Origin: CAVRJC01 sp963721435
Lineage (GTDB): Bacteria > Actinomycetota > Acidimicrobiia > IMCC26256 > DASPTH01
DNA length: 64,000 nt
Reading direction: 5' to 3'
NCBI GenBank assembly: GCA_963721435.1
Contig: CAVRJC010000010.1
Coordinates: 46,449-110,448, forward strand
A program made the position numbers and the translations under genes. Positions 35,013 to 43,850 of the stretch are shown here, in pieces; the stretch's first letter is position 1, and each line of letters starts with the position of its first letter. Under the pieces are notes generated by a model, which saw only the letters and a list, made by a program, of their open reading frames with translations, did not search any database and was not told the origin of the DNA.

Positions 35013-37381
35013 CAGGAGCGGCGGGCGCGGTTGCTGAGCGCGATCTCGATCTCGTCGATGAGCGCAGTGCGGTCGAGTGGCTTGCGGAGCAGCGTGGCGC
35101 CACGCAGCCCGGGCGCGGTCGCGACGATGTCGGCGTGCCCCGACACGAACACGAACGGCACGTCCGGGACCCGCTCCCGGATCATCTCGGCGAGCTCGGG
35201 GCCGCCGATCCCGGGCATGACCACGTCGCTCACGACGAGATCGACCGGCGGGTCGGACTGCGCGAGGACATCGAGCGCGCCGCGGGCGTCGGCGGCTTCC
35301 TCCACGCGGTAGCCGGTGTCCCGCAACATCGCGATGACGACCGCGCGCACGTCGGGCTCGTCGTCGACGACCAGGATCGTGTGCGGCTGGACGGCATCGG
35401 GCCGGAGGTCGATCACCGCGTCCGTCGTGGTGGTGATCGGCAGCGTGATGACGAACGTCGTGCCGTCGCCGAGCTCGCTCTCCACCGCGATGGTGCCGCC
35501 GTAGTCGCGGACGACGCCGTAGGCGGTCGACAGCCCGAGGCCGGTACCCGACCCCTCGGGCTTCGTGGTGAAGAAGGGCTCGAAGATCCGACGCTGCACG
35601 TCGGCGGGCATGCCGATGCCGGTGTCGGCGACCGAGAGCACCACGGAGTGCTCGGCGCCGTCCGGCGAGATCGGGTTCGACGTCGCGATGGTGAAGGTGC
35701 CGCCGTGCGGCATCGCATCGCTCGCGTTCACGACGAGGTTCACCAGGACCTGCTCGATGCGAGACGGGTCGGCGTGGATCGTGGTGATGCCCGCATCGAG
35801 GTGGAGTTCGATGTCGACGCCGGCGGTCACGAGCTGCAGCAGCATCTCGTGCGCGGCGGTGATCACGTCGTGCAGGTCGATGATCTCGGGATCGTCGGTA
35901 CGGCGCCGGCTGTACGTGAGGAGGTCCTCGGTGAGCGCGGCGGCCTTGGCCGTCGCGCGTTGCATCGACGCGAGCCGGTTGCGTGCCTGGCCGAGCACAC
36001 GCAGGTCGTCGTCGAGGAGCTCGGCGTGGCCGCGCATCACCGAGAGCAGGTTGTTGAAGTCGTGGGCGACATCCCCGGCGAGCCGTCCGACCGCCTCCAT
36101 CTTCTGTGCGTGGAGCAACTGCTCCTCGAGGCCCTTGCGGCGGGTGATGTCGTGGAGCAGCACGAGACGGGAGTCGGGGTTGCCGTCCAGCCCGCGGACG
36201 CGCGTCTCGTCGACCTCGACCCACACGATCTCGTCGTCGGCCGCGACGTACCGCTGCTCGACCGGCACGAACTTCACCGTGCCCGCCGAGAACTGCGCGA
36301 GCTCGTGCTCACCGCTCCGCTCGTCCACGTAGTGGTGTGCTTCGAGCTGCGTCCCGACCAGCTCCTTGCGCGAGGCGCGCAGCATCTCGCACAGCGCCGG
36401 GTTGGGATCGAGGATCACGCCGTCGAGCGTGGTGAGCACCATCCCGACCGGGGTCGTGTCGAAGGTCCGGCGGAACTGGTCGGTCGCGATGCGGCGGTGC
36501 GCGTCGGCGAGGTCACGCTCGTCGAGCGCGGCGGCGAGGAACAACAGGCCGAGCAGGCTCACCGCCACGAACATCTGGAGAATGAGGACGGTCGCGCTCG
36601 GCGAGTGACCGAGATCGATCAAGGGGCCGGTCTTGCGCGCGATCGACCAGTCGGCGATCGCGGCCATCGCCAGCGCCGCGGTCGACACGCCGCGCAACCG
36701 GAACCGGATCGCGGCCCACACCAGCAGCAGCACCGACGCGTACGCCAATGGGTCCGACCACACATGGAACGCGAGCACGCCGGCAACGAGAACCGCGGCA
36801 CCGAGGATCAGGCCTTCTGTCGCCTGCCCGGGCATCGGCGGATCCGCGCGTCGTGCCCACGACAACAGCGCGGTCGCGGCGATGAGCACACCGAGCGCGT
36901 CGGCGATCCCGAGCCGCGAGGTGAACGTCCAGTAGTCGATCGAGGTGTGGCCGAGCTTCGCGACCGCGACACCCGCGGCCGCACCGGTGAACGCACCCAA
37001 CCCCGCGCCGAGCAACGCGAGCGCGGCGACGTCCGCGACCCCGCACAACGTGAAGCGCCCGCGCGCATACACGCGGAGCGCGCACGCGCCCACGAGCGAC
37101 CCGACGAGCGCGGCCACCGCCGGGGCGCCGGCCGCCGCGAGATCGAGGCCGTACAGCAAGCCGACGGCGAGGATCGCCGCACCGCCGCCGACGCACGGCA
37201 GCGCCCACCTGCGCGGCTCGAGCACCAGGAGCGCGGCAAGAAGCACGCCCGTTGCCGGCATCACGCCGACGTTCATCTGCGGATCCAGCCAGTGCGCCCA
37301 GACGGTTGCGACCGCGGCGAGGGCCACGACGAGCGCGCTCACACCGAGCATCTGCTGGCGTGCAGTCAGGGTTGTCGGCAC
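35012..37381 (-). CDS. MASE1-PAS hybrid sensor histidine kinase
   Basis: 789 residues from GTG. Residues about 10-300 have eight or so membrane helices of MASE1 type (VGVMPATGVLLAALLVL, then R-R-W and DALGVLIAATALLSW). A PAS domain follows (about 310-425, F-D-T-T-P-V-G-M, D-P-N-P-A, D-I-T-R-R). HisKA has the phospho-histidine in GDVAHDFNNLLS near residue 455; the ATPase domain has N-x-x-x-N-A-S-D-A, DTGIGM and GTGLGLST. The C-terminal receiver (about 670-789) has LVVDDEPD, VVSDVVMPG and a lysine in LRKPLD. No Hpt domain is present, so phosphotransfer needs a partner protein. Likely senses a membrane or redox signal. Confidence 0.92.
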   Translation of the reverse strand: MPTTLTARQQMLGVSALVVALAAVATVWAHWLDPQMNVGVMPATGVLLAALLVLEPRRWALPCVGGGAAILAVGLLYGLDLAAAGAPAVAALVGSLVGACALRVYARGRFTLCGVADVAALALLGAGLGAFTGAAAGVAVAKLGHTSIDYWTFTSRLGIADALGVLIAATALLSWARRADPPMPGQATEGLILGAAVLVAGVLAFHVWSDPLAYASVLLLVWAAIRFRLRGVSTAALAMAAIADWSIARKTGPLIDLGHSPSATVLILQMFVAVSLLGLLFLAAALDERDLADAHRRIATDQFRRTFDTTPVGMVLTTLDGVILDPNPALCEMLRASRKELVGTQLEAHHYVDERSGEHELAQFSAGTVKFVPVEQRYVAADDEIVWVEVDETRVRGLDGNPDSRLVLLHDITRRKGLEEQLLHAQKMEAVGRLAGDVAHDFNNLLSVMRGHAELLDDDLRVLGQARNRLASMQRATAKAAALTEDLLTYSRRRTDDPEIIDLHDVITAAHEMLLQLVTAGVDIELHLDAGITTIHADPSRIEQVLVNLVVNASDAMPHGGTFTIATSNPISPDGAEHSVVLSVADTGIGMPADVQRRIFEPFFTTKPEGSGTGLGLSTAYGVVRDYGGTIAVESELGDGTTFVITLPITTTTDAVIDLRPDAVQPHTILVVDDEPDVRAVVIAMLRDTGYRVEEAADARGALDVLAQSDPPVDLVVSDVVMPGIGGPELAEMIRERVPDVPFVFVSGHADIVATAPGLRGATLLRKPLDRTALIDEIEIALSNRARRS

Positions 37382-37462
37382 GGAGCCTCCGGCGACGAAG
37401 CCATGGACGGGACGCTGCTGGTCGCAGCCAACGTAGCCGCCTCCCTTCCCGCGCCGACGGCG

Positions 37463-37873
37463 TCACGCGTCGGGTTTCGCCACCACCTGCACCGTCGACG
37501 GGTCCCAGAACGCGCGGTTGTGCGTGATGAGCCCCTCTTCGGTGAATTGGCCGACGTCGATGATCGAGATGACGTGCTCGACATCACCGGCGTCGACGTG
37601 CACCTCGAACGCCCACGCGGCTTCGAGGCCGCACACCGCCGGCGTCGTCACCGGGACCACGGACGAGTGGTGCCCGCTCGCGTGGATGGTGTCCCAGAAT
37701 TCCCCGAGCGCGGCGTGGCCGTCGCAGCGATGCGTCCCGACCGGATCCTCGAGCACCGCGTCTTCGGTGAACAGCGCGATCCACCCCGCGCGGTCGTTCT
37801 CGCTGAACGTGGACTGATACCGGCGGATGGTGCTGCGGATCCTGTCGGCGTGATCGGCGGTGTTCTCGGTCAT
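37463..37873 (-). CDS. SnoaL-like/ketosteroid-isomerase-like protein
   Basis: 136 residues from ATG 37873. The NTF2-like fold is seen from RRYQSTFSENDRAGWIALFTEDAVLEDPVG, with Y and D residues placed as in SnoaL/KSI proteins, then ALGEFWDTIH and a beta sheet ending in I-T-H-N-R-A-F-W-D. A catalytic D-E-D arrangement is plausible but not proven. It is divergent from the P450 37987, with only 113 bases between, and may share its control. Confidence 0.8.
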   Translation of the reverse strand: MTENTADHADRIRSTIRRYQSTFSENDRAGWIALFTEDAVLEDPVGTHRCDGHAALGEFWDTIHASGHHSSVVPVTTPAVCGLEAAWAFEVHVDAGDVEHVISIIDVGQFTEEGLITHNRAFWDPSTVQVVAKPDA

Positions 37874-37986
37874 CGCTCCCCTTTTCGGCGGCCGTGCGGC
37901 ACGTGAGGTCCGGCAGAACGCGCCAGTCTGGCCCCAATCGGGCGGCTCCCCGGACCGGGACGCACGCGTCGTAGCATCCGCCTGCA

Positions 37987-39168
37987 ATGACCGAGTTCAA
38001 CTGGAGCGCGTTCGATCACCACTCGCCGGAGTGGATGGCCGACCCCGGTCCGCGGTACGAGGACGCTCGCGCGCGTTGCCCGGTCGTGCACAGCGACGCA
38101 CACGGTGGCTTCTGGCTGGTCACGCGCTACGGCGACGTCGACGACGTGGCCCGCGACTGGGAGCACTTCTCGTCGGCCTCCGGTATCGCGATCCCGGTCG
38201 CGCTCGACACACGCGTCGTTCCCCAGGAAGCCGATCCACCGCGCCATGGCGAAGTGCGCGACCAGATCACGCCATGGTTCTCACCGGGCGCGGTCGCGCA
38301 GATGGAACCACTCGTCCGAGACCTCGCGCGCGAGCTGCTCGACCGAGTGGGACCCCAACCGCGCGTCGACGTCGCGCTCGACTATTCGATCCCGCTCGCG
38401 TCGTTGACGATGCTCCGTCTCCTCGGCTTCGCGGAGAGCACCGAGCCGTCGCTCCAGCACGACATCGATCTGCTGTTGCGGTCCCGCCACGATCCCGACG
38501 CGCTGCAGGCCGCAGGTGAGCGATTCGGCGGGACGGTGTTCGCGGAGATCGCCGGCCGACGCGCCGACGGCGTCGGATCCCGGGACGACCTGCTCGACCG
38601 GATCCTCGGCATGACGACGGGCGACGGGCCCATCGACGACGCGACCGCGATCAGCGTCAGCATGAGCCTGATCTTCGCGGGGTTGGAGACATCGGCAGCG
38701 TCCATCGCGACATCCGCGTACGAGCTCGCGGGCCGGCCGGAGCTGCGGCGTCGGCTGCTCGACGAGCCCTCGCTGCTCCCGTCTGCGGTCGAGGAGCTCC
38801 TCCGCTTCACGTCCCCCGTCGAGTGCATCGGCCGCACCGTGGCTGCCGACATCGTCGTCGAGGCGCAGGACCTGGCGGTCGGCGACCGCGTGCTCATCGC
38901 CTACGGCTCGGCCAACCGCGATCCGGAGGTGTTCAGCGACCCCGACGAGCTCGTCCTCGACCGCCCGAACAACCGTCACCTCGCGTTCGGCGCCGGCATC
39001 CACCGCTGCCTCGGCCGACACCTCGCGCGGATGGAGCTGCGCGTCGGGCTCGGTGAGCTCCTCGATCGATTTCCCGACTACGAGATCGCGGGCCCGGTGC
39101 TGTGGGGCTTCGGCGAGAACCGCGGTGTCCGCTCGCTCCCGGTGTCGACCATGCCGTCGGCCGTATGA
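37987..39168 (+). CDS. cytochrome P450
   Basis: 393 residues. The I-helix has FAGLETSAAS with the acid-alcohol pair as Glu-Thr; ExxR is EELLRF; the haem loop is FGAGIHRCLGRHLAR. E-A-D-P-P-R-H near residue 80 is typical of class I soluble P450s. The gene is followed by a hotdog thioesterase with ATGA overlap. P450 plus thioesterase suggests hydroxylation of an acyl group and release of the CoA. No ferredoxin is adjacent. Confidence 0.93.
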   Translation: MTEFNWSAFDHHSPEWMADPGPRYEDARARCPVVHSDAHGGFWLVTRYGDVDDVARDWEHFSSASGIAIPVALDTRVVPQEADPPRHGEVRDQITPWFSPGAVAQMEPLVRDLARELLDRVGPQPRVDVALDYSIPLASLTMLRLLGFAESTEPSLQHDIDLLLRSRHDPDALQAAGERFGGTVFAEIAGRRADGVGSRDDLLDRILGMTTGDGPIDDATAISVSMSLIFAGLETSAASIATSAYELAGRPELRRRLLDEPSLLPSAVEELLRFTSPVECIGRTVAADIVVEAQDLAVGDRVLIAYGSANRDPEVFSDPDELVLDRPNNRHLAFGAGIHRCLGRHLARMELRVGLGELLDRFPDYEIAGPVLWGFGENRGVRSLPVSTMPSAV

Positions 39169-39686
39169 CCGTCCCGGACCCTGCCGAGCGCGAGGAACAG
39201 CTCGCGCGCTCCATCACCGATCGCGGTGACCGTGGATTCGGGCTCTGCGCGGCCTGCCAGCCGAACGGCGCGTGCCACCTCGGGATCCGCGAGATGCGCC
39301 GCGAAGGCCCCGAGTCGCTCCTCGCGGTCGCCGCCTGCCCGTCGACCTTCGCCGGCGCGCCCGAGGTCGCGCACGGCGGCTGGATCGCCGCGGTGTTCGA
39401 TGACTTCCTCGGGCAGCTCTCGGTGTTGCACGGCCAGCTCCACGTCACCGCGTCGCTGACGGTCGACTTCGCCAAACCGGTCCCGATCGAACGCGACGTC
39501 CACATCCTCGGCACGCGTGGCGAGTACGAAGGGCGCCGGCTCCTGATGCGGGCGGAGATGACGCTCGCCTCGAGCGGGGCGCGGCTCGCGAGCGCGCACG
39601 GGATCTGGGTGTCGCGCGAGATCAGTCACTACGAGCGCCACGACGAGTGGCTGGCCCGCCAGGACGAGCCGAACGCGTCGTCCTGA
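39165..39686 (+). CDS. PaaI-like hotdog thioesterase
   Basis: 173 residues from ATG 39165, coupled by ATGA to the P450. The hotdog fold is seen from FAGAPEVAHGGWIAAVFDDFLG (the HGG-x-x-x-x-x-x-D catalytic region of PaaI thioesterases) to ASLTVDFAKPVPIERDV and RAEMTLASSG. The N-terminal CAACQPNGACHLG, with three cysteines and a histidine, resembles a zinc-binding leader, which is uncommon in PaaI. It would hydrolyse acyl-CoA made or used by the P450. Confidence 0.82.
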   Translation: MTVPDPAEREEQLARSITDRGDRGFGLCAACQPNGACHLGIREMRREGPESLLAVAACPSTFAGAPEVAHGGWIAAVFDDFLGQLSVLHGQLHVTASLTVDFAKPVPIERDVHILGTRGEYEGRRLLMRAEMTLASSGARLASAHGIWVSREISHYERHDEWLARQDEPNASS

Positions 39687-39691
39687 GGCGC

Positions 39692-39720
39692 CGGGTGGAC
39701 GACCTCAGATCGCCCACCCG
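39692..39720. terminator. hairpin between convergent thioesterase and csoR-like gene
   Basis: CGGGTGG at 39692-39698 pairs with CCACCCG at 39714-39720 around a 15-base loop, in the 45-base gap between two convergent genes. There is no T-rich tail on either side, so it may work as a weak or factor-assisted bidirectional terminator. Confidence 0.4.
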
Positions 39721-39731
39721 ATCGCGCCGGG

Positions 39732-40001
39732 TCAGGAAAGCTTGAGGAAGAGCCGCTCGACCTCGGCGACCGGGTACCCCTCGGCCTCGGACTTCTCGGG
39801 GTCCTGGAGACACGACGTGAGGCCCGAAGCCAGCAGGCGAAAGCCGACTTGTTCGAGCGCCCGCGACGCCGCGGCGATCTGCGTGATCACGTCCCGGCAC
39901 TCACGCTCCTCGGTGAGCATGTTCTGGATCCCGCGTACTTGGCCCTCGACACGCCGAAGCCGTCGCTGCAGCTCCTCCATCACGTCCGGGCTGATCTCCA
40001 T
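39732..40001 (-). CDS. CsoR-family regulator lacking the copper histidine (CstR-like site)
   Basis: 89 residues. RRLRRVEGQVRGIQNML is the hallmark helix of the CsoR/RcnR/FrmR family. Metal or redox residues: C35 and C64 are present as in CsoR, but the CsoR copper ligand His (position 60 in this numbering, as seen in the second regulator of this window) is Gly60. A two-cysteine site without histidine is the CstR pattern, which senses persulfides rather than Cu(I). It probably represses the genes carrying TACCC-N4-GGGTA, including its own, since that palindrome lies 32 bases before its ATG. The controlled neighbours are an MMPL transporter and a multicopper oxidase. Confidence 0.85.
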   Translation of the reverse strand: MEISPDVMEELQRRLRRVEGQVRGIQNMLTEERECRDVITQIAAASRALEQVGFRLLASGLTSCLQDPEKSEAEGYPVAEVERLFLKLS

Positions 40002-40032
40002 GCTTCCTCCTGCTCGTCCTCGGGCGCCGAGG

Positions 40033-40046
40033 TACCCCTCAGGGTA
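40033..40046. promoter_or_regulatory. CsoR-type operator A
   Basis: TACCCCTCAGGGTA: arms TACCC and GGGTA around 4 bases, 32 bases upstream of the start of the CsoR-family gene. CsoR proteins bind G-tract-containing inverted repeats such as this, so autorepression is likely. The same arms recur at 42304-42317 and 54402-54416 and, with one mismatch, at 42271-42284. Confidence 0.7.
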
Positions 40047-40066
40047 TTGCCTGAACGGGCCGCTCC

Positions 40067-42241
40067 TCAGTGACTGAAGTGCACGTCGGGCAGCAAGCGG
40101 TCGAGCCACTTCGGCACGTACCAGTTGCGTTCGCCGAGCAACGCCATGGTCGCGGGGACGAGCATCACCCGCACCACGGTGGCGTCGAGCAGTACGGCCA
40201 TGGCCAGCGTCACGCCGAGCTCGGTCGGGGGGATCGGACCGGTCACACCGAAGGCGATGAACACGACGATCATGATGAGCGCGGCGTTGGTGATCGGTCG
40301 GCCGGTACGGGCAATGCCCTCTTTGATCGCGCGTTTCGTCTCGCCGGTCGCCTGGTAACGCTCCCGGATCGCGGCGAGCAGGAACAGCTGGTAGTCCATC
40401 GACAATCCGAACAGGAGCGCGAAGAAGAACAGCGGCGCCCACGCGTCGACGAAGCCTTGATGCTGGATGCCGAGCAGGCCCGCACCGACTCCGTGTTGGA
40501 ACACGACAGTCGCGAACCCGAACGCGGCTCCCACCGTGAGCAGGTTCATGACGATCGAGAACAGCGCGACCACGAGGCTGCGGAACACGACGAGGAGCAG
40601 CACGAACGCGACGATCAGGATCACCCCGATCGCGTACGGCGCGCGACTCGTGAGGACGCTGGTCAAGTCTGCGTTCTGTGCCGCGGGGCCTCCCACCTTC
40701 GCCGCGGGTATCGCGGCATCGAGCTCGGTACGGAGCCGATCGACCATCGACGCGGTCGCGGCGTTGTCGACCGCGGTCTTCGGGGTGACGCGCACCACGA
40801 CGCGACCCGTCGCGGCAGGTTCGGTGACCACCCGAGCGTCGACGACGTTGGGATCAGCGGCGGCAACCTTCACGACCGTGCTCGCGTCGGCCGCGGGGAC
40901 GGTGATGAACGCGGGCGCGGCGGCGCCGGGCCCGAATGCCTTCACGACGAGCTCGTAGCCGTCGCGGCTGGTACGGCCGGTGTCGACGACCCGTGCCCCC
41001 GGCATCCCGAGGCGCATGCCGAGCGCCGGCAGCACGAGCACGCCGAGCAGCACGAGCCCGATCGCGAGCACGGCACCGGGACGGCGGAGCGCAACGCCGG
41101 TCCAGCGGGCCCAGCGGCTCTCGGCGACGATGTCGGGATCCTGCTTGCCCCGCGTCACGAGGACCTTGTCCCCGAGCGCGACGAGCACCGCGGGCAAGAG
41201 CGTGAGCGCGGCAAGTGCGACCGCGACGACCGACAGGATCATGCCGAGGGCCATCGAGCGGAACACCATCACCGGCACGAGGAACACGGCGGCGAGCGAC
41301 AGCACGACGGTGAGCGCAGACAGGAAGACGGCCTTGCCCGCGGTCGACATCGTGTTCTCGATCGCGCGGATCGCGTCCTTCCCCTCCACGCGTTCCTCGC
41401 GGTAGCGACTGACGATGAAGAGGCTGTAGTCGATGCCGACCGCGAGCCCGATCATCATCGAGAAGTTCATCGACCACACCGACATCGGCGTGATCCACGA
41501 GAGCATGTGCAAGACCGCGAAGCCCACCGCGATCCCGGCGAGCGCGAGGAGGAGCGGGAGGCCGGCGGCGATCATCGCCCCGAACGCGAGGAAGAGCAGG
41601 ATGAGCGTCGGGAGCCCGCTCAGGAGCTCCGCTTTGTGCAGCGCCTCCGCGTTCACCTTGTTGAAGTCGCTCCACACGGGCCACTCACCGGTGACCTTCG
41701 CCTGCGCGCCCGACGCGAGCGACAACCCGTCGACGTAGCTCCCGAGCTCACCGGCGGCGATCGGCCGTTGCGCGTCCGAGCTCACTGCCTGGGCAACGGG
41801 GATCAGCGCCGTGCGACCGTCGCGCGAGATCAATCCCGCTTCAGCAGGCATCGCGAGCGGATCCACGACCAGCTTGGTGCGCGGCGCGTGCTGCAACTTC
41901 GCGACGAGTGAGTCGAGCCCACTCGGGTCCGACGCGATCGGCGTGGCCTGGTGGTACACGACGATCGGGTTCTCCGCACCCAGAGCCGCGAAGTCGCGGC
42001 GGAGCTCGTCACGCACCTGCTGTGCCATCGAGCCCTGCGCCTCCCATCCCGCACCGGACAACGCGCCCGACAAGGTGAGCGCGAGCGGCGCGGCGGCGAA
42101 GGCAACCACCAGCCACGTGACGATCACCGACCGGCGGTGCCGGGCCATGAACGCAGCGAGGCGAGAGAACAGCGCGCGCTCGTCGGGCGGCTCCGACGGC
42201 TGGTGCTCCCCGGATGACAACTCCGTCGACTCGACCTTCAC
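40067..42241 (-). CDS. MMPL/RND-family transporter
   Basis: 724 residues from GTG 42241 with AAGGAG 8 bases upstream. Twelve membrane helices: one near residue 40, five between about 180 and 330, one near 385, then five in the C-terminal quarter; two periplasmic loops (about 60-180 and 405-530) lie between. The GGxxxD-like GLAVGIDYSLFIVSRYREE and its second-half partner GLSMDYQLFLLAAIRERY are the MMPL proton-relay and gating sequences. The mycobacterial relatives export lipids, siderophores or drugs using the proton gradient. Promoter carries operator B. With a redox-type regulator and an oxidase, export of a metal-related or toxic lipid product is likely. Confidence 0.9.
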   Translation of the reverse strand: MKVESTELSSGEHQPSEPPDERALFSRLAAFMARHRRSVIVTWLVVAFAAAPLALTLSGALSGAGWEAQGSMAQQVRDELRRDFAALGAENPIVVYHQATPIASDPSGLDSLVAKLQHAPRTKLVVDPLAMPAEAGLISRDGRTALIPVAQAVSSDAQRPIAAGELGSYVDGLSLASGAQAKVTGEWPVWSDFNKVNAEALHKAELLSGLPTLILLFLAFGAMIAAGLPLLLALAGIAVGFAVLHMLSWITPMSVWSMNFSMMIGLAVGIDYSLFIVSRYREERVEGKDAIRAIENTMSTAGKAVFLSALTVVLSLAAVFLVPVMVFRSMALGMILSVVAVALAALTLLPAVLVALGDKVLVTRGKQDPDIVAESRWARWTGVALRRPGAVLAIGLVLLGVLVLPALGMRLGMPGARVVDTGRTSRDGYELVVKAFGPGAAAPAFITVPAADASTVVKVAAADPNVVDARVVTEPAATGRVVVRVTPKTAVDNAATASMVDRLRTELDAAIPAAKVGGPAAQNADLTSVLTSRAPYAIGVILIVAFVLLLVVFRSLVVALFSIVMNLLTVGAAFGFATVVFQHGVGAGLLGIQHQGFVDAWAPLFFFALLFGLSMDYQLFLLAAIRERYQATGETKRAIKEGIARTGRPITNAALIMIVVFIAFGVTGPIPPTELGVTLAMAVLLDATVVRVMLVPATMALLGERNWYVPKWLDRLLPDVHFSH

Positions 42242-42270
42242 CGTTGGCTCCTTCTCCCGGCCTTCCTTGA

Positions 42271-42284
42271 TACCCCCCCAGGTA
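42271..42284. promoter_or_regulatory. CsoR-type operator B upstream of MMPL gene
   Basis: TACCCCCCCAGGTA, arms TACCC and AGGTA around 4 bases, one mismatch from the perfect arm. It lies 30 bases before the MMPL start. On the minus strand TATACC overlaps its edge and may be the -10 of that gene, so a bound regulator would block transcription directly. Confidence 0.6.
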
Positions 42285-42292
42285 TAGCACAC

Positions 42293-42321
42293 TTGGCGAC
42301 GGATACCCAGGGGGGTATACT
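42293..42321 (+). promoter_or_regulatory. multicopper oxidase promoter with operator C
   Basis: TTGGCG at 42293-42298 and TATACT at 42316-42321, spaced by 17 bases, fit a SigA-type promoter. The transcript would start at about 42328, the GTG itself, so the mRNA is predicted to be leaderless; no ribosome-binding site is visible. The palindrome TACCCAGGGGGGTA (42304-42317, arms TACCC and GGGTA) covers the spacer and the start of the -10. This is ideal for repression by the CsoR-family protein. Confidence 0.65.
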
Positions 42322-42327
42322 GGCTCC

Positions 42328-43807
42328 GTGGACGCATCCCCATCACGGCGACAGTTCCTCGGGGTCTTGGGCGGTGCACTCGCGGTCGGCACCGTCGCGT
42401 CGCTGGGCGACGGGATCGCCGCGGCGCTCCCCGCCGCGACGATCCCGAGCGGGGGTGCAGCCTTCTCGCAGCCCAACACGCTCACCAGCACGGGTGGCCG
42501 GCTCGACGTGCGACTCGTGGCCGCGCCGTCGATGGTCGCCTTCGGCGCCGGGAAGCGTTTCGCCTACACCTACAACGGCTCGACTCCCGGCCCGACACTG
42601 CGGGTGCGGCCGGGTGACGTGCTGACGATCACGCTCGAGAACCGCCTGGGCGAGGCGACCAACTTGCACACCCACGGACTGCACGTGTCGCCGTCGGGAC
42701 AGGCCGACAACGTGTTCATCTCCGTCCCGAGCGGCGGGCGCCACACGTACGTGTACGAGATCCCGGCCGACCATCGCAGCGGCACGTTCTGGTACCACCC
42801 GCACATGCACGAGATGGTGGCGCCACAGGTGTTCGGCGGTCTCGCCGGAGCCATCATCGTCGAGGACGCGCTCGATCAGCTTCCCGAGCTCGCCGCGGCC
42901 AACGAGCGTGTGCTCGTGCTGAGCGACCCCGCGATCGGCAGCTCGGCGAACGTGTTGGACGTGTCGTCGATGGAGAAGATGCGCGGCCGCGAGGGCGACG
43001 TCGTGGTCGTGAACGGTGTCGTCGCCCCCACGATCGCCGCGCAATCAGGGACGTTGGAGCACTGGCGCGTGCTCAACGCGAGCCCGTCGCGCTACTACCG
43101 GCTGTCACTCGACGGGCACCCGCTCGCGGTGATCGGCACCGACGGCGGGCGCCTCACCGCTCCCGACGAGGTCTCCGAGGTGCTGCTCGCGCCGGGCGAG
43201 CGGGTGGAGCTGCTCGTCGCGCCCGAGCGCAGCCGGCAGTCACCAGCTGCGCTCGCTGCCGTACGACCGTGGGAGCACGGGGAGGGGGATGGGCGGAAGC
43301 TCGGGGTCGTCGCGGCGGACGCTCATCGCGACGATGACCACCACGGGGACCGCGTCAGCTGCCGCGCTGCCGTCCCAGGTTGCGCCCGCGGCATCGCTCG
43401 CGCTCCCGCAGCCGACCGCCCACCGGAACGTCGTGCTCGCGATGGGCATGGGGGGCGGCGGGATGGGCAGCGGGGGGATGGGACGGAGCTTCACCATCGA
43501 CGGGAAGACGTTCGATCCCGCGCGCACGAACATCACCGCGAAGCTCGGCAGCGTGCAGGAATGGACGCTCACCAACACGTCGACGATGGATCACCCCTTC
43601 CACCTCCACGTGTGGCCGTTCCAAGTTGTCGCACGCACGGACGGCGCGCCGGTCAGGCCGGGTTGGAAGGACACGGTGAACGTGCCGGCGGGCGAGTCCG
43701 TCACCATCCGAATTCCGGTGACCGACATCGCGGGCCGCACCGTCTACCACTGCCACATCCTCGATCATGAGGACCTCGGCATGATGGGCGTCATCGACGT
43801 CGCCTGA
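42328..43807 (+). pseudogene. multicopper oxidase with Tat signal, frameshifted
   Basis: All four copper motifs are present but in two frames. Frame 1 from GTG 42328 carries a Tat signal (SPSRRQFLGVLGGALAVG), NLHTHGLHVS and FWYHPHMHE. After ELLVAPERS (about 43230) the continuation HQLRSLPYDRG, then HPFHLHVWPF and YHCHILDHEDLGMMG is in a second frame, to a stop at 43805-43807. The middle has a methionine-rich M-G-M-G-G-G-G-M-G loop like the copper-binding loop of CueO-type oxidases. One base indel near 43230 would restore a 490-residue enzyme. It would oxidise Cu(I) or phenols outside the cytoplasm. The intact motifs suggest sequence error or very recent loss. Confidence 0.8.
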
Positions 43808-43850
43808 TTCACCACACCCACACCACCCCACAAACGAAAGAGAGCCAATC

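Noticed and set aside
34970..37906. Open frame of 978 codons on the plus strand
   Set aside because: It is the antisense of the hybrid kinase, whose motifs are complete on the minus strand.
40070..41911. Plus-strand open frame of 613 codons rich in His, Glu and Arg
   Set aside because: Complement of the MMPL transporter; no family pattern.
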